From positions 124,001 to 188,000 of the forward strand of contig JADNRY010000087.1 of the NCBI GenBank assembly GCA_015501585.1: DNA of 64,000 nt. The letters are read 5' to 3'. Source of the DNA: Rhodocollybia butyracea (taxonomy: Eukaryota > Basidiomycota > Agaricomycetes > Agaricales > Omphalotaceae). The notes beneath the pieces were generated by a model. It worked only from the letters and a program-made list of their open reading frames with translations. It made no database searches and had not been told where the DNA came from. The position numbers were made by a program, and so were the translations under genes. Below are positions 36,356 to 48,123 of this stretch, in pieces (within the stretch, counting starts at the first letter, position 1; each line of letters starts with the position of its first letter).

Positions 36356-37996
36356 ATGGCGGACAAGGTGGACAACGGTATTCCTTGCCTTTCCTTCAGT
36401 AAGTTCTTAAATGATTTTCTAGCTGCTTACTGACTATTTTTGCAAGTTGGGATCGTTGATTTTAGCCAAGAAGTAGCTCGAATGTTTGTTCTTTTGACTA
36501 CATCTAAAAGTAACTTTTAATTTTCAGGCGAAATGGCTCTATATCACCGGGTCTGTTTCTGACCTCCTTGGTGCGTCGCGATCTGGTTTCGTCATTGCTC
36601 GTTACCTACTTCTTGACCTTCAGGCTATGAGCCTCATGAACTAGAAGGGCGTCCATCTCTAGAACTCGTCCATCCTGATGAGATGGCACGCGTCCGCAAG
36701 CTGCACTAGTACGCTTCTCGCTGTTGACCGCATTCTCCTCATTGATTTGATGGCAGTGACACGATACGACAGGATAAAGCCGCTTGTCTCGTGTACCTCC
36801 GAATGAAGCATAAAAACCCACACAAGGGCTACATCCTATGCGGAATTGTTCGTCTTCCTTCATACTCTTTCTACATCTATATCGACCTGACTCGTATTGC
36901 AGTCCCGGTTTGTTCATTTCAACTCTTGTGTCTAACAGAAATTTCAATCTGGCGTTGTAACTTGGTAGGACAATTGTGCACAACGTGACGGTCGGCAGTG
37001 TCAGTTTCGCCAATTCTAGGTAAGAATTATTTTCTCGTTCATGAAGTTCGTATTCTTAGTTGTTTGGATTTTTTTTTTTAGTGCAAAGACATTTCACAAC
37101 AACTCTACTGCTCAAGAGATCACTGTATTGAGCCCCTCATTTCCGGAGTTGCAGTTTCGCGTGAGTGTATAATGTTCTTTCGGAAAATACTATGTGCTTA
37201 TTTGCCTTTCAGCGTTGGCACGATCCAGCGCCAATGCCTCCCACTCCAATCCCTTCCGCTCTCCGGTTGACTCCTAAATCTTGGAGAGATGGTGCCAGTC
37301 CCTCAAGTTCCCCAGAGCCTGAAGAAGAAGAAGGGCTTTCGTACGATCCTCTACCCTCCCAATCGTTTCGTACGGCCTTGATCCTGGATCGGTTTTCGAC
37401 ACACTGTACTATCATGTACAAGTCGAACGATCTTTTGATCACCAGCAACGATAGTAATGCTGACCCACGCAGTTTCTTCGATTTTGTGGCGAAGAAGGAT
37501 GAAGCCAGAGTTCGCACTTGGATTGAAACTGTCAAAACCTGGGGTGTAAATGAACGTGGCCAACCTAGCGATGGTGGATTCGGGTTCGCAGGGTTCACGT
37601 TGTTGGCGGAGGGTCGGGACCACTTGTATGTTTTTTATTATCTATATTTCTTTGGTTTTCTGTTATTGATAGTCTGGTATTTACAGAAACACGCGACACC
37701 GAGCGTCATTAGGAGAGGGTCGGGAGCACCTGTATGTTTTTTACACTTCAGGTTCCTTTATTTCATGTTATTGACTGCTTTGTATGTGAAGGACTGCGCG
37801 ACAGCGACATAGCTCTAACTTGCCAGTCCGGCCAAAGAACCACAAGTCCAATATTCGGGGCCCGTCGTCGGCGTCGCGCGCGATAAAAACCCCTACGATA
37901 ATTGAACCAGAAGTTGAAGGCGAGTCCTTGGTTGTGGATGCCATCTTCTCTGCCCATTCGGATGGTATTCTCGTTATACTTCGGAGGTCCGCTTGA
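36356..37996 (+). CDS. PAS-domain protein, agaric type
   Basis: Probable sensor or adaptor with one PAS domain; ligand and partner are unknown. Eleven exons: 36356..36398, 36447..36472, 36528..36570, 36624..36708, 36757..36847, 36903..36907, 36969..37019, 37082..37160, 37213..37625, 37687..37731, 37792..37996; sum 1086 nt, 361 aa. Start MADKVDNGIPCLSF, then GIVDFSQEAKWLYITGSVSD and LLGYEPHELEGRPSLELVHP, the PAS core, followed by DEMARVRKLHYDTIRQDKAA, LRMKHKNPHKGYILCGI and SRTIVHNVTVGSVSFANS. No LOV cysteine motif (GxNCRFLQ) or kinase domain is present. The end VVDAIFSAHSDGILVILRR fits homologues as I recall them. Exon 6 is only 5 nt (TCCCG). Exons 9-11 contain a tandem duplication that adds an in-frame 45-nt exon. 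White-collar-like signalling is possible but not shown. Confidence 0.82.
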
Positions 37997-39202
37997 AAAC
38001 TTCCTGATATGCGTTTAATGTCGAGGAATGGGGCACCTTGTTTATTTCAAGTCTACTACGTGGTTCTTTTTCGTACTATCATGTAGTGCGTGCCCCTTCT
38101 CCCTCATGACCACAATCTCTTGTGTAAACTTTAATTGTATCTTTACTGAACTCACTCTCATGATTATGGACAACCAAGCCGGGGCCGTTTCTTGCGATTA
38201 CATTGATTTCCGCGGAGGATGGATTTTTCATATTTGTACTTCATATGTATCTATTGGGCTTTGTATGTAACCTTTCTACAACATCCTTCTGCTCACCTCG
38301 GCTCCCCAACTCAAGCCCATGTATTCTGATCTGCCAATGTATGTTACCACGTTTGAACATTTGTACCCATGCCAATGATTGGTTTGTCGTCGGCTTATAC
38401 CGTGGGCGATCCCCAGGTGTCTGTCGCCATGAAATAGGCTTTGTACCAAAAACCCCGAAACTAGCTGTGCAGGTTCATTTCGATCCCATCGCGATAAGGT
38501 CCATGATGTTAGGCCAGGACGGTGCACGCGCTGACTATCGATGCCGGGATATTCTCCTAATATTTCGGACACCCATATATAGTATGTGTGGAATCGAAAC
38601 CGGGAACTGATTGTAGGGACGACCGTGACAAGTACAGTATAGCGCATAAATGCATTCCATGTACTTGGGGCAGTTTACACGTACGGACTGTTCCGTTGTT
38701 GCGTACAAGTGCTGACAGATAATGCATATTGCCAAAGTGCATATTGCCAAAGTGGTGCCTTGAATGCCGTGTTCAGATATGGCGCGGTGAAGTGAAAGTG
38801 TGAAGCCAATGGTAAGCTCATATTTTTTGGAGCCTGTTCCTGTCTACTGTCGTACCCAGGCGAAGCAATCTCCTGAAAAGGATGAGGGGTTCACACTTGT
38901 ACTGCTGAGGTAAAGTGACATTACTTGATTTCGCCCCCGCGAGGACCCAGAACTAAAATGCAGAGTACATTTTCGATTTGTACAGTGTAGCTAATCTTCT
39001 CCGAGTTAGTCGAATATCTGTTTTAAGCTTTGCGAAGTGAGGCGTAAAGTCGAAATAATCGGATCCGACGGGAGAGCATGTATCCTATTTCATGATCATG
39101 AATTCTCCATCTTGAATTGTCAAGGCTCAGTCGCCTTCTGAACAAGTAACGCGTACGTTTAATGTCGGTAACTACATACAAAGTAGGCATGCTTGAAGTT
39201 CA
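37997..39202. other. Intergenic, convergent 3' ends
   Basis: About 1.2 kb between the PAS and alpha-galactosidase stops. A 15-bp unit TGCATATTGCCAAAG is repeated twice in tandem near 38723..38752. Overlapping frames on both strands around 38200-38750 look like chance. Confidence 0.45.
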
Positions 39203-41520
39203 CTAGGCCGATACGCCGATGCGATACCAGTCGGGTGTAAAACCAGAAGGATTAGAAATCAAAATGGTGTTTGTCGTGCCTGGCTTGAAGCCGGATAAGC
39301 TAACCAGATATCCACTGAACAAAATATCCCAGCTCTACAAAATCGTATCATTTAACAGACGTTCGGAAGTTGACCAAGTGATTTTTTGGTACTTACCTGA
39401 CCAGAGAGGGGCATCTGGACCTCAACCGCCGGTCCATTGTTGACACTCATTAACGCTACCCGGCAATTCGAGCAGTCGGTGTTGGACTCGGTGACATCCG
39501 CGTTAATGTAGTCTAATGACAGTAGCAGGGTACCACCAGAATCACCTCCATTGACGTCAGTGAACTCAAGTGTACCGCCGTCCCCAACAAAGCCGACGAC
39601 GGTGATTGTGTCGTTTACGATCCGTGTGGAAGCGCCTCCTGCAAGGATATTTCCTTCGCCTGCAGCATCGTAAAACGTGAAAGTCGGCTCGGGTGCTGTA
39701 ACAAGGTTGCTGAGTCGGAGCACAAGAGATCCGTGAGCTTCGAAAGCTGAAGTATATCTAAATTATCCATGTCAGATGCAGGGACATAGTTGCACTTTTA
39801 CACAGAGGATTACGAGTTGGTAAGCGTGCCCAGTTTCGCTCCAGTAATGACATTCGTGGCCGTGGCTGAAGTTAACCCAACGTCCGATAGATCAAAGGTG
39901 ATAGAACGTGCAACATCGTCCATCTCAATCACGACTGCAAGAGAGCGTTAGACCATTGGGCGATACTAAGAAATATAAAGCCTACCAGCCACCATTGATC
40001 CATCAGCCAAAGGCCCTGCCCAGACATCATGGTCGTTCGTGTAGCGGCGTTTGAAAGCTATAGACCGTCCCAGTGGATCTTGCTGTCGTAGCGATAGTTA
40101 GTAATTAGTAGACGGACCACTCCAGGGAGGTCCCTCACATTCAACGCAATGACCCCCTTATTTGTTAAAATCGCCAGAGCCTCCTCAGAAATCGTTGTCA
40201 AATCTGTAGAAATGAGCAACGGGGACTTGGCTGCCGCCCAAAATGCGAAATGGGTTTGCTGTTCCGCCATGGTCAAACCGTCGTTTCCTACTTCCAGGAG
40301 ATCCAGGTCGTTCCATCCACCAGGGCCAGCAAAACCGGTTATTGGTACTAGTTGGTTGATGATTCGGAACAGGTTTGCCCACGATGGAGGAGGACCAATG
40401 TCATTTCTGCAGGGTGTAATGAGAATGTATGAATTTTGAATACTCCTAGTGCGTACGCAATTCTCCAAGAGTTTGCAATTGCTGAAGCGGGCCACCTGGC
40501 AGGATCCTAACAGGACAGAAGAATGAGAATGGAAGTGGCTCCGAGTCTAATGTACAAGCTACCCGAACTAACCTGAACACCCCACTCGCATGCCGAAAAA
40601 AGAATTGGTCGTCCAGTTGCAGCTAGAGCGTTACTCATAGCGATATAATGAGGCTATCCATAGCGACAATTCAAATCTTTTTTTTTGAAAGAACCTTGAC
40701 CACTTACTTCGATCTGAAACTCGAGTTGTTAGAAAATAATGAATTGGCTTCTAAGTTGCTCACCTCAATTGGTGGATTGAAATCCACAAAATCGGTGCTG
40801 CTCACCGAAAAACAGTTGTCGTACTTGAGATAATCCCCTCCCCAGCTAGCAAATGTCGCTGCATCCTCAATCTCGAACCCCAAACTAAAACAGTGAGCGT
40901 TGAAAGGAGATAGTTGATTTTCGGCAGTACCTTCCAAGGAACCCACCGGTCCCACCGACAGAGTCGCACGCAAAGAATCCTCTAAGTATAAAACAGTATA
41001 ACTATGATGGTGCAGATAGACACCACCAACCATTTCGCCTTGGGAATGGAAGGATAAGAAAAACCTACCCGTCGGAGTAAAACCCAAATTTCAGGCCTAG
41101 GCTATGGACGAACTCCACCAGAGCCGGAATGCCATCTGGAATAGCTTCTGTATTCCACGTAAATCCACCGGAGGAATTTCTCGCAGTTCCTTGCCATCCA
41201 CAGTCACTATGATAGATTAGGTTTACTCTGCTAGAGTAGGAGTAAATGAAAACACTTGCAGATTCACATAGTCATAACCGAGAGCTTTGAGCCCCAGACT
41301 AACGACGGCATTGGCGTTCGATTCGTACTGCGACTGTCCAGTGGTACAACTAAGAGATATTGGAATGTTACTACTCGAAAGCTAGATGATCTCACCTAAA
41401 GGCGTTGTAGGGATTCCAACCCATTTGAGGGGTGACAGCGAGCCCATTATTCAAACCCAAGCTGCTTTGGACGAACGTGAAGAAAACAAGAGAAACCCCT
41501 GCCCACGGACTTTTCCTCAT
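39203..41520 (-). CDS. Secreted alpha-galactosidase, GH27
   Basis: Hydrolyses terminal alpha-1,6-galactose from raffinose-type sugars, galactomannans or glycoproteins. Start [20 protein letters not shown] is a signal peptide (ATG 41518..41520). GH27 motifs: [64 protein letters not shown] with the nucleophile Asp, [18 protein letters not shown], and [14 protein letters not shown] with the acid/base Asp, then [18 protein letters not shown]-terminal to the barrel is a ~200-residue beta-rich region with several Asp/Gly turns ([20 protein letters not shown]). The last exon (39203 to about 39340) ends [12 protein letters not shown]. At least eight introns. Located outside the cell. Neighbours do not form a cluster, although a sugar transporter lies 4 kb away. 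Confidence 0.92.
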
Positions 41521-42063
41521 AATAGATCTTGCTGTATGACGCAAAAATAACAGCGTCGAGACGAGCTCTTATTTATACTCCCTTCTCGGACGGGCCGTCG
41601 AATCATCATACTTGACGGTCACCGTGGTCGGTCGACCCTCTGACTTGGTCTGCCAGGTCATATGAGCATTTGAGGCTTACACGATAACAAAGAATCGACC
41701 AACCCGCTTGCTAAAATAGATTTTTACTGGACTATGTACCTGGCCTCGAGTTCGGGGATCTCGGATGAGAGCTGAGCGCTGAGGTGCTGAGGCTTGAGGC
41801 TTGACTGGAAGGCGCACGAACAGTATTTCTCAGGATTTCTGATAATGTGACGATTATTTTCCGTTGATTTAGCGGAGAATACTCACGGAAACAAAGAAAC
41901 TCGAGGATTCATTCGAGGCTACATTTGGCACGCTCAACCTTCAAGCTTCAAGTCGATCGACGTTGACGGTGACGGTGACGGCGTGACGGAGTGAATGTAA
42001 ACGCCAGTCACGTTTATTTGCTTTGGTTGTATCTGTCAGCCCATAGCCTCTACCACGGCGGAA
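41521..42063. promoter_or_regulatory. Bidirectional promoter, alpha-galactosidase / FYR gene, with TGACGG repeat
   Basis: 543 bp between divergent starts. A TGACGG-type repeat (four close copies) lies at about 41963..41989, roughly 75-100 bp upstream of the FYR gene start; TGACG is the core of CRE-type bZIP sites. A functional role is inference. Confidence 0.4.
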
Positions 42064-44120
42064 ATGAGCTCAGAACATTCTTGTTCGTCTCAACGTTCTA
42101 ACAATGAGTCGAGTTCTTCTTCCGAGGCTTTCGCTGCAATATCCAGAGTTAGAGGTTCGGAAGCCCACGTCTCTGCTTCCGATTGCCCAAAGCTTGAAGA
42201 GTTTCGTCTAGAAGATAAACGCGGCGCGACCAAGGAGCTAGAGGATTCGAGAATCCAGAAAAAGCCGAGAACAACCACGGATAATTGTAGGCCATCCCTT
42301 GAGAAATATGCAGATGAGAAAGTTACGGGTAAAGATGGTGGTCATTTTCATCGAGTTTGATTTACTGACGCTTGCGAGATACAGCAGACAAAAATGCTCA
42401 GGACAAGTCGGAAGGAACAAGTGCATCTAACAGTGGTAAGCGTTTGTCCTGCGTCACCTTTAAGACGCGTTTTACGCGTTCTAATGCCATATTTTCAGAA
42501 AATACTCCGTTGTCGTTAGCCACGAATCCATACGCGATATATCTCACTAACCGGCCGGGATCGCTGCCTGCGCATCCATTTACAAACCCATATTATTTTC
42601 TTGCCCCGCATCCCATGCCGATGTATTATTCCTCTCAGATATCCTCATCTTCTCGCTCTTCGTCTTCGTCTGCCGCGAAGGGTCACTCTCAGCCTCAATC
42701 GTCTACCCCACCGGATAATTCTAATTCTAGAGAACCCTCCTCCAAATCTAAACGCTTGATATCCACCACTGTCCAATCCAAAAGTCACAGCATCCCTGTG
42801 ATTCCACGGGACAAGCAGGGCCAACCGATGCTTCCTCTCAACGTCGGTATCATGACGGTCCTCCGGCTCGGAACTGTTTGCCCTCGAGAACATTTCCATT
42901 CTGAGAGATATATCTATCCAATTGGCTACGAGGTCACACGGCGGTATCTCTCTACGCTCTCTCCTCATTCAGATGCTGTCTATCGCTGCTCCATACTGGA
43001 CGGCGGCGATGGACCGAAATTCCAGATCACCAGTGACGCGTTAGATAAACCGATCATTGCCTCCACCGCGACGGGGGCTTGGAGCACTATTGTAAGACAG
43101 GCAAATAAAATCCGGGACAGGCAGCATAGTAATTCGGTTTCAGGCCCGGAATTTTTTGGATTGGGACAGAACACGATCAAGCATTTGATTCAGCAGTTGC
43201 CTGGGGCAGAGAGATTGGCTGTTAAAGGGACAGGCCCGTTGGGTGAGATTGAGAATGCATCAAGCGAGAAGGACAGAAGACCCAATGGTATCTACGTCTG
43301 GCAGAAATATATCGAGGGAGGCCCTCTAGGTGGACGTCATGCGGCTGTTGTACCCGCATTACTTGATGATCACGGTGGACATGGGCTATATTACCCTCCG
43401 GGCAGTACAAGCAAACACAGGTCTAATATGTCTTCAACTGAATCAAATACGTCTGCCGAACCCATTTCATCTCCATCCTCTTCAGAATATACTGGTCCTG
43501 GCGCAATCCAAACTCTGAGCACTGGGCTATCACATTATCCTCCACACATCCTTGCACAGATACCACAGCAAACTCGCTATCGTCAGATGTCCCATGTTCT
43601 GTCTCAACCCCCACCTCAGTCTCCGCCGGACATGCAGTTGTCACTGGTCTCGCAGCCGCGATCTTCTTCAACACGACAAGCTCCGCCTACGCTCGGGATG
43701 ACTCCTTCAACTTCTACTCCAAATGTAACTCTGCCTTGTACTCTATCTCCCATCACTTCGGCTATCACAGCCTCAACAGATCCCGTACCCTCTATGTCGC
43801 AATTTGACTCGATACCTCTCTCCTTAGACAAACAAACTCCATCAGCTTGTCTAATGCAAGAGGCACATGTGCAGGCGCGTAATCCGCATGTACAAGCCAC
43901 CCTAGCGACCTTGTTGAATTCGATGGCAAATAAGAATGGAAACACAGAAGGCTTGTCGATATTAGGAGTAGAAGACGCTTTCGATCCCGCTGCAGGGGGT
44001 GCACCTGGGCCTGAGACTGGATCCCCTCTGTACTTACCGGTAAAACTAGAATCTCATCAAACAGGAGGTACGGACAGCGAAGGTCGAGGAGCAAGCATAC
44101 AGGAAGCGGTTAATATGTAA
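42064..44120 (+). CDS. FYRN/FYRC-domain nuclear protein (TBRG1-like)
   Basis: Three exons: 42064..42328, 42385..42435, 42499..44120; sum 1938 nt, 645 aa. Ser-rich acidic N-terminus with a basic IQKKPRTTT patch. The FYRN part is LPLNVGIMTVLRLGTVCP followed by EHFHSERYIYPIGYEVTRRY; the FYRC part begins with YRCSILDGGDGPKFQITSD, includes ATGAWSTIVRQANKIRD and ends FFGLGQNTIKHLIQQLPGAE. FYR domains occur in chromatin proteins (trithorax-type methyltransferases, JmjC demethylases, TBRG1), and as no SET or JmjC domain is coded here, TBRG1-like is the best fit. The 300-residue C-terminus is low-complexity Ser/Pro/Gln. A role in chromatin regulation is inferred from the domain only. Confidence 0.82.
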
Positions 44121-45221
44121 CCGGATAACGAATTCAATTAGACCATTCCCACCATCGGCAGAACGAGGTCGAACTCACCACTATCGAAGGTACTATTTCT
44201 CTTATTCCCAGGTAATACAAGCCGTTGAGGGTATCAACCCCTCTTCATCTTGCTAATGTTCTCAGGTTCTTTAATCATTTGCACCCTTGCTCTCGCATGT
44301 CTGACTTTTATCATTATCAATTGATATGTTTGTACTTCGGAGATACCTGTATCTGTATCGTGCTGTCCACCATCTTCTCCTCACTCGATCCGGCTCCTTT
44401 TATTCACCGAACGATAATTCCAAATCACACTTTGCCTTTTCCTCCTCCCATCTCATTGGCTTTAATCTCGTATGATTATGAACCACCTTTGGCGATGGGG
44501 TGGAGTGGATTTCTAACTCGGATCGCTAGGGAAGGGATGAGGCTCATCTGCAGCTTTAAACCGCCGTAAGCTACCCAGTTTTATATCCATCCCAGGACGG
44601 TGACTTTCGATCCTTCGATTGTTTACCTACTGGAGACGAATTACTACGGCGGATAACTTCCGCGGGGCTATAGTAAAATACTCGTTTCGTTTTCGAGCGA
44701 GTTGACCGTGTGGAGTGGTTCCAATTATGCACGGAACGTCTCTGTGGGGACTCCTTCTAAGCGAGAATGAAATGCTAGATTGGAGTAGTATGTGAGGCGT
44801 ACATTATAACTTTTGTAGGTGATTAGCTCGACGGGAGTCGTTTTCAGCTGATCCACACAAGCCCTGATTATCCTTTTGGGTGAAATCTTAGATCTTCACT
44901 GGCACAGGCACTCGTCACATCCGACTTCTTGAACTGAGATTAAATCTTTATTGCAGTCTTCTTTGCTTCTTTCCCGTGGATGCTACTATATTTGGAAATC
45001 AAAGCGTCTCTGATCATCCTTTTGAGGCCAAAGAATCTTGGATCTTTTACTGGCACCGAACCCTTATCTCCTTTTCTCTTCCGCTGATCTTACAAGTTAT
45101 TGAGATACTTCTACATATGTAGATGTTTGAATGTCGCCACGTTACCCTAATGAAAGAAGAGATTGGGATATTTTAAGTAAAATATTATACATTAGAATTC
45201 ATCATATATCATAATACACAC
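44121..45221. other. Intergenic with a weak direct repeat
   Basis: About 1.1 kb between convergent genes. Two related ~45-bp segments near 44866-44910 and 45016-45060 share ATCCTTTTG, AATCTTxGATCTT and ACTGGCAC. No gene supported. Confidence 0.45.
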
Positions 45222-47226
45222 TCAAGAGTTGAAGTCTTTTTCATCAGTAATCAGTTCAGCGTGACGGCCAAATTCTACATAAAACAAAGTCAGCAGTGAA
45301 AGGGGGGTCTGAAAACTCAAGATACTTACGGTCCACTTTTGTACCCTTGAAGCGCCATGCCGGAACTTGATTTTCAAAGAGCAGGTCGAGCTCACCATAA
45401 CTGCGGCCCCTGTGAAAAAAAGTCAGAGACGTTCTTCCCAGTTCGTAGACACATCACGCACTTGGTCTCAGGCAATCGGATTAAACAGTACAACGTTGAT
45501 AACAAAGCACTACCACCCCAAAAGAGACCCGATTTAGCTCCCCAGTTCCATGCGGTCGTATTGATCATGCGGGGGACGATTATCCCACAAATAATGTTCA
45601 TGATCTGATAGGATATACGCGAGAGTGCAATAGACTTTTGACGAAGTCTAGTAGCGGAGACTTCACCGATAATGGTGTAGCAGAGAGGACCGAGGGTGCA
45701 GTTGTAGATGAAGTTAAGAGCGATAAGTAAACCACCGACAGCCATGGTGGCGCTGGTACTTTTGATGAATCCCAAGCCGCCGATGATGAAAAGGACTAAA
45801 GCCATGCAAGCCATGCCGGATGTGTAGAGTGTACGGCGACCAAAGAAAGTTAGCACTGATTAAAGTGGAAAGGTCAGTAACATTATGGATTAAATAAAAC
45901 TGTACTCACGGCCCCATGAGACGACGGTACCGATGATGAACATGGAGTTGAGAACCATGTTCAAATCGAAAGAGAGTGCGGTCCCGATACCAGCAGACTG
46001 CAAGAACTGAACGCCTTGACCGATAAGGTTCTCACCGGATAAGAGTTGCATCGCGAAAGTCATCATTACAATCTCTGTCCGGCGACGATCACTTTTCGTG
46101 AAGCACTCAATGTAAGAGGTCCCTTCTTGCACTTGCCTCTCGAGCTCGTTAGTGTGCACCATCATCGCTACCGTGTTTTTGACGTCTTCGTCTGAAACGT
46201 ATTCCTCGTTGGTAAGACGCCTGACGGCATGCTCGGCATCTTCGAGACGACCATTACGGACTAGCCACCACGGAGAAGGAGGGCAGAAGTAAACGATGAG
46301 GAAAAGAGGGATGACCCAGACCCACTGCACAACGAAAGGTAGACGCCAGCCTGGGTTTGAGATGTCAGCCTGAGTAATTAAAGCATTAATCGAGACCACT
46401 TACTCCAGTCAGAGTTAATACTGAGAGTTGCTTTGACAACTCCCGATGAGAGCAGAATACCGACGCCCCAGCAAAGATTGACATATGCAGTGAGGTATCC
46501 TCGGAGCTGGATGGGGCAAACTTCGGAAGCATAGGCAGTGGTGAGTGTTTGGAAGACACCCCAGGGGATACCACACAGGACTTCGGCAATGACAAGAGTT
46601 GTGAGAGATTGAGCGAAAACTGCGATAAAGATAAACGCGGTGAGGCACACGATGGACGTCATCATCACGATCTTTGGGCCAAAGCGATCCGCTGCCCAAC
46701 CATTTATCTAAGTCAAATATTAATACTCGGGGTCTTGAACTCGACGAGCCAACATACCAAAAGTCCAATAATACCACCCGCGGAGCTGCCGTTGCTGAGT
46801 CCACTTTGCCATGCCGCAGGAATGGCATAACCAGTCGCAGAACCGGGAGCAATGACACCAAAACGTTTGGTGAAATCAGCTAGTTTTACAGTTAGTGAGT
46901 GAGCTGAGACGTTGATATGTTTGACATACGTTGGCCGTAGAAAGAACCGATAACTACGACATCGTATCCTTCCATTATCAGTGCGCCTTTTGGCCGACTG
47001 TCAGTGGACAATTTTGAATGAAATCAAAGGAAGCACCAGAAAGGGCCATGGACCAAAAGATAGCTTTCTTGTGTGTTTTGAACGCCTCGCGAAGGGTCAT
47101 CTGGTGCTCCACCCTGTCAGCCTTTGCGGCATCGGAGACCATGGTAGCATCGAGCTTGCGCAAGAGCTCATCGTTGTTGGCGACGACAACATCGGATGGC
47201 GCATCGTGAATGCTAAATTGGGACAT
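45222..47226 (-). CDS. MFS sugar transporter, alpha-glucoside permease type
   Basis: Proton-coupled plasma-membrane sugar uptake. Start MSQFSIHDAPSDVVVANNDE (ATG 47224..47226). Sugar-porter motifs: LIMEGYDVVVIGSFYGQ (TM1), NGWAADRFGPKIVM (the GxxxDRxG loop), TTAYASEVCPIQLRGYLTAY (PESPR-equivalent region), PSPWWLVRNGRLEDAEHAVR, GIGTALSFDLN, FGRRTLYTSG, RLPETKGRSYGELDLLFEN (the PETKGR signature), and end FNS. The PETKGRSYGELDLLFE motif and the SPWWLVR loop resemble maltose/alpha-glucoside permeases of fungi; substrate choice is inference. The last exon (from about 45260 down to 45222) is short. The promoter abuts the left edge of the tandem BTB repeat units. Confidence 0.9.
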
Positions 47227-47786
47227 GGTGGTCTCGACGAATTGTTCTCTTTGAATACTGGTCCTTTTATGTTTCGGTACTATGCCTTTCGTGCCTGTCC
47301 CATGGGGTACTTTTGTGGAGAAACTTCGGGAATCTTATGCGGCCCGTAATTTTAGCCTTATAATTTATGAAGGAAGTACCTGGGAAGTACCTGAGGCAGC
47401 CTGGGGGAGAATTAAATTGAAGATAGACTACGGCCCGTGTTGTTCCATTGGGCAGGAACTTGAAGTTTGAAGCTAAACGCGTCAAGCTTCTGAAGAGTGT
47501 TTAAGGTACTTCATCAAATTGTTTGTCAATAGGACATGGATGAGTTCACTGCGACGTTAAGTATACTTAATCCATGGCCACGGAAGTGATCATTGATGCC
47601 ATGTGCATGTGACCGCTCACTTTGCCGAGATTTGTTACGCGCTGCCCGAGTTGCCCGACTGACCGATTAGAAATTTTCTTGTGCTCCTTATCGCCTGATT
47701 TCGAATTTATGATACAAGTCCACGCCAATCCGATATTTTTCAGATAACCCATCGTCTTTTAGAGAGAAATATGCACACTCAGAGAT

Positions 47787-47826
47787 ATGACGTCGCTCGA
47801 ACTACTTTAGGATATGTATGACGTCA
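47787..47826. promoter_or_regulatory. Two CRE-type sites in a duplicated promoter segment
   Basis: ATGACGTCGCTCGAA and ATGACGTCACTCGAA occur 31 bp apart (CRE cores 47788..47795 and 47819..47826), about 300 bp before BTB copy 1. The surrounding segment (about 47705-47790) resembles 47880-47970, so this promoter has an internal duplication; I did not see the CRE pair in units 2 and 3. Confidence 0.4.
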
Positions 47827-48013
47827 CTCGAATTCACTTTACATAAACTATCCCCGCTGTAGTAGAGATTGATTCGCTATGATACAAACTCATGTCAATC
47901 CGATACACTATTAGCCAGTTGATTCATATTTTTATAGACAAATACGCAGCCCACAGATTTCTTACACATTTTGGAATGCTATCGAACTTTCTCGAACTTT
48001 AGGACTCCAAAAC

Positions 48014-48020
48014 TATAAAA
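48014..48020 (+). promoter_or_regulatory. TATA box, BTB copy 1
   Basis: TATAAAA, 110 bp before the start codon, with the same sequence context and spacing as copies 2 and 3. Confidence 0.6.
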
Positions 48021-48123
48021 CACTCCAGAAAACAAATGAATCCACCAGCTGTTCTCTTTTTCTATTTTATTTACCGATCCTTGTAACTAGAAAAGGACAC
48101 CTTCGTCGCGGCTCATTCCAACG

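Noticed and set aside
38203..38750. Overlapping ORFs between PAS and alpha-galactosidase genes
   Set aside because: Both strands are open without family resemblance or splice support; composition like non-coding sequence.
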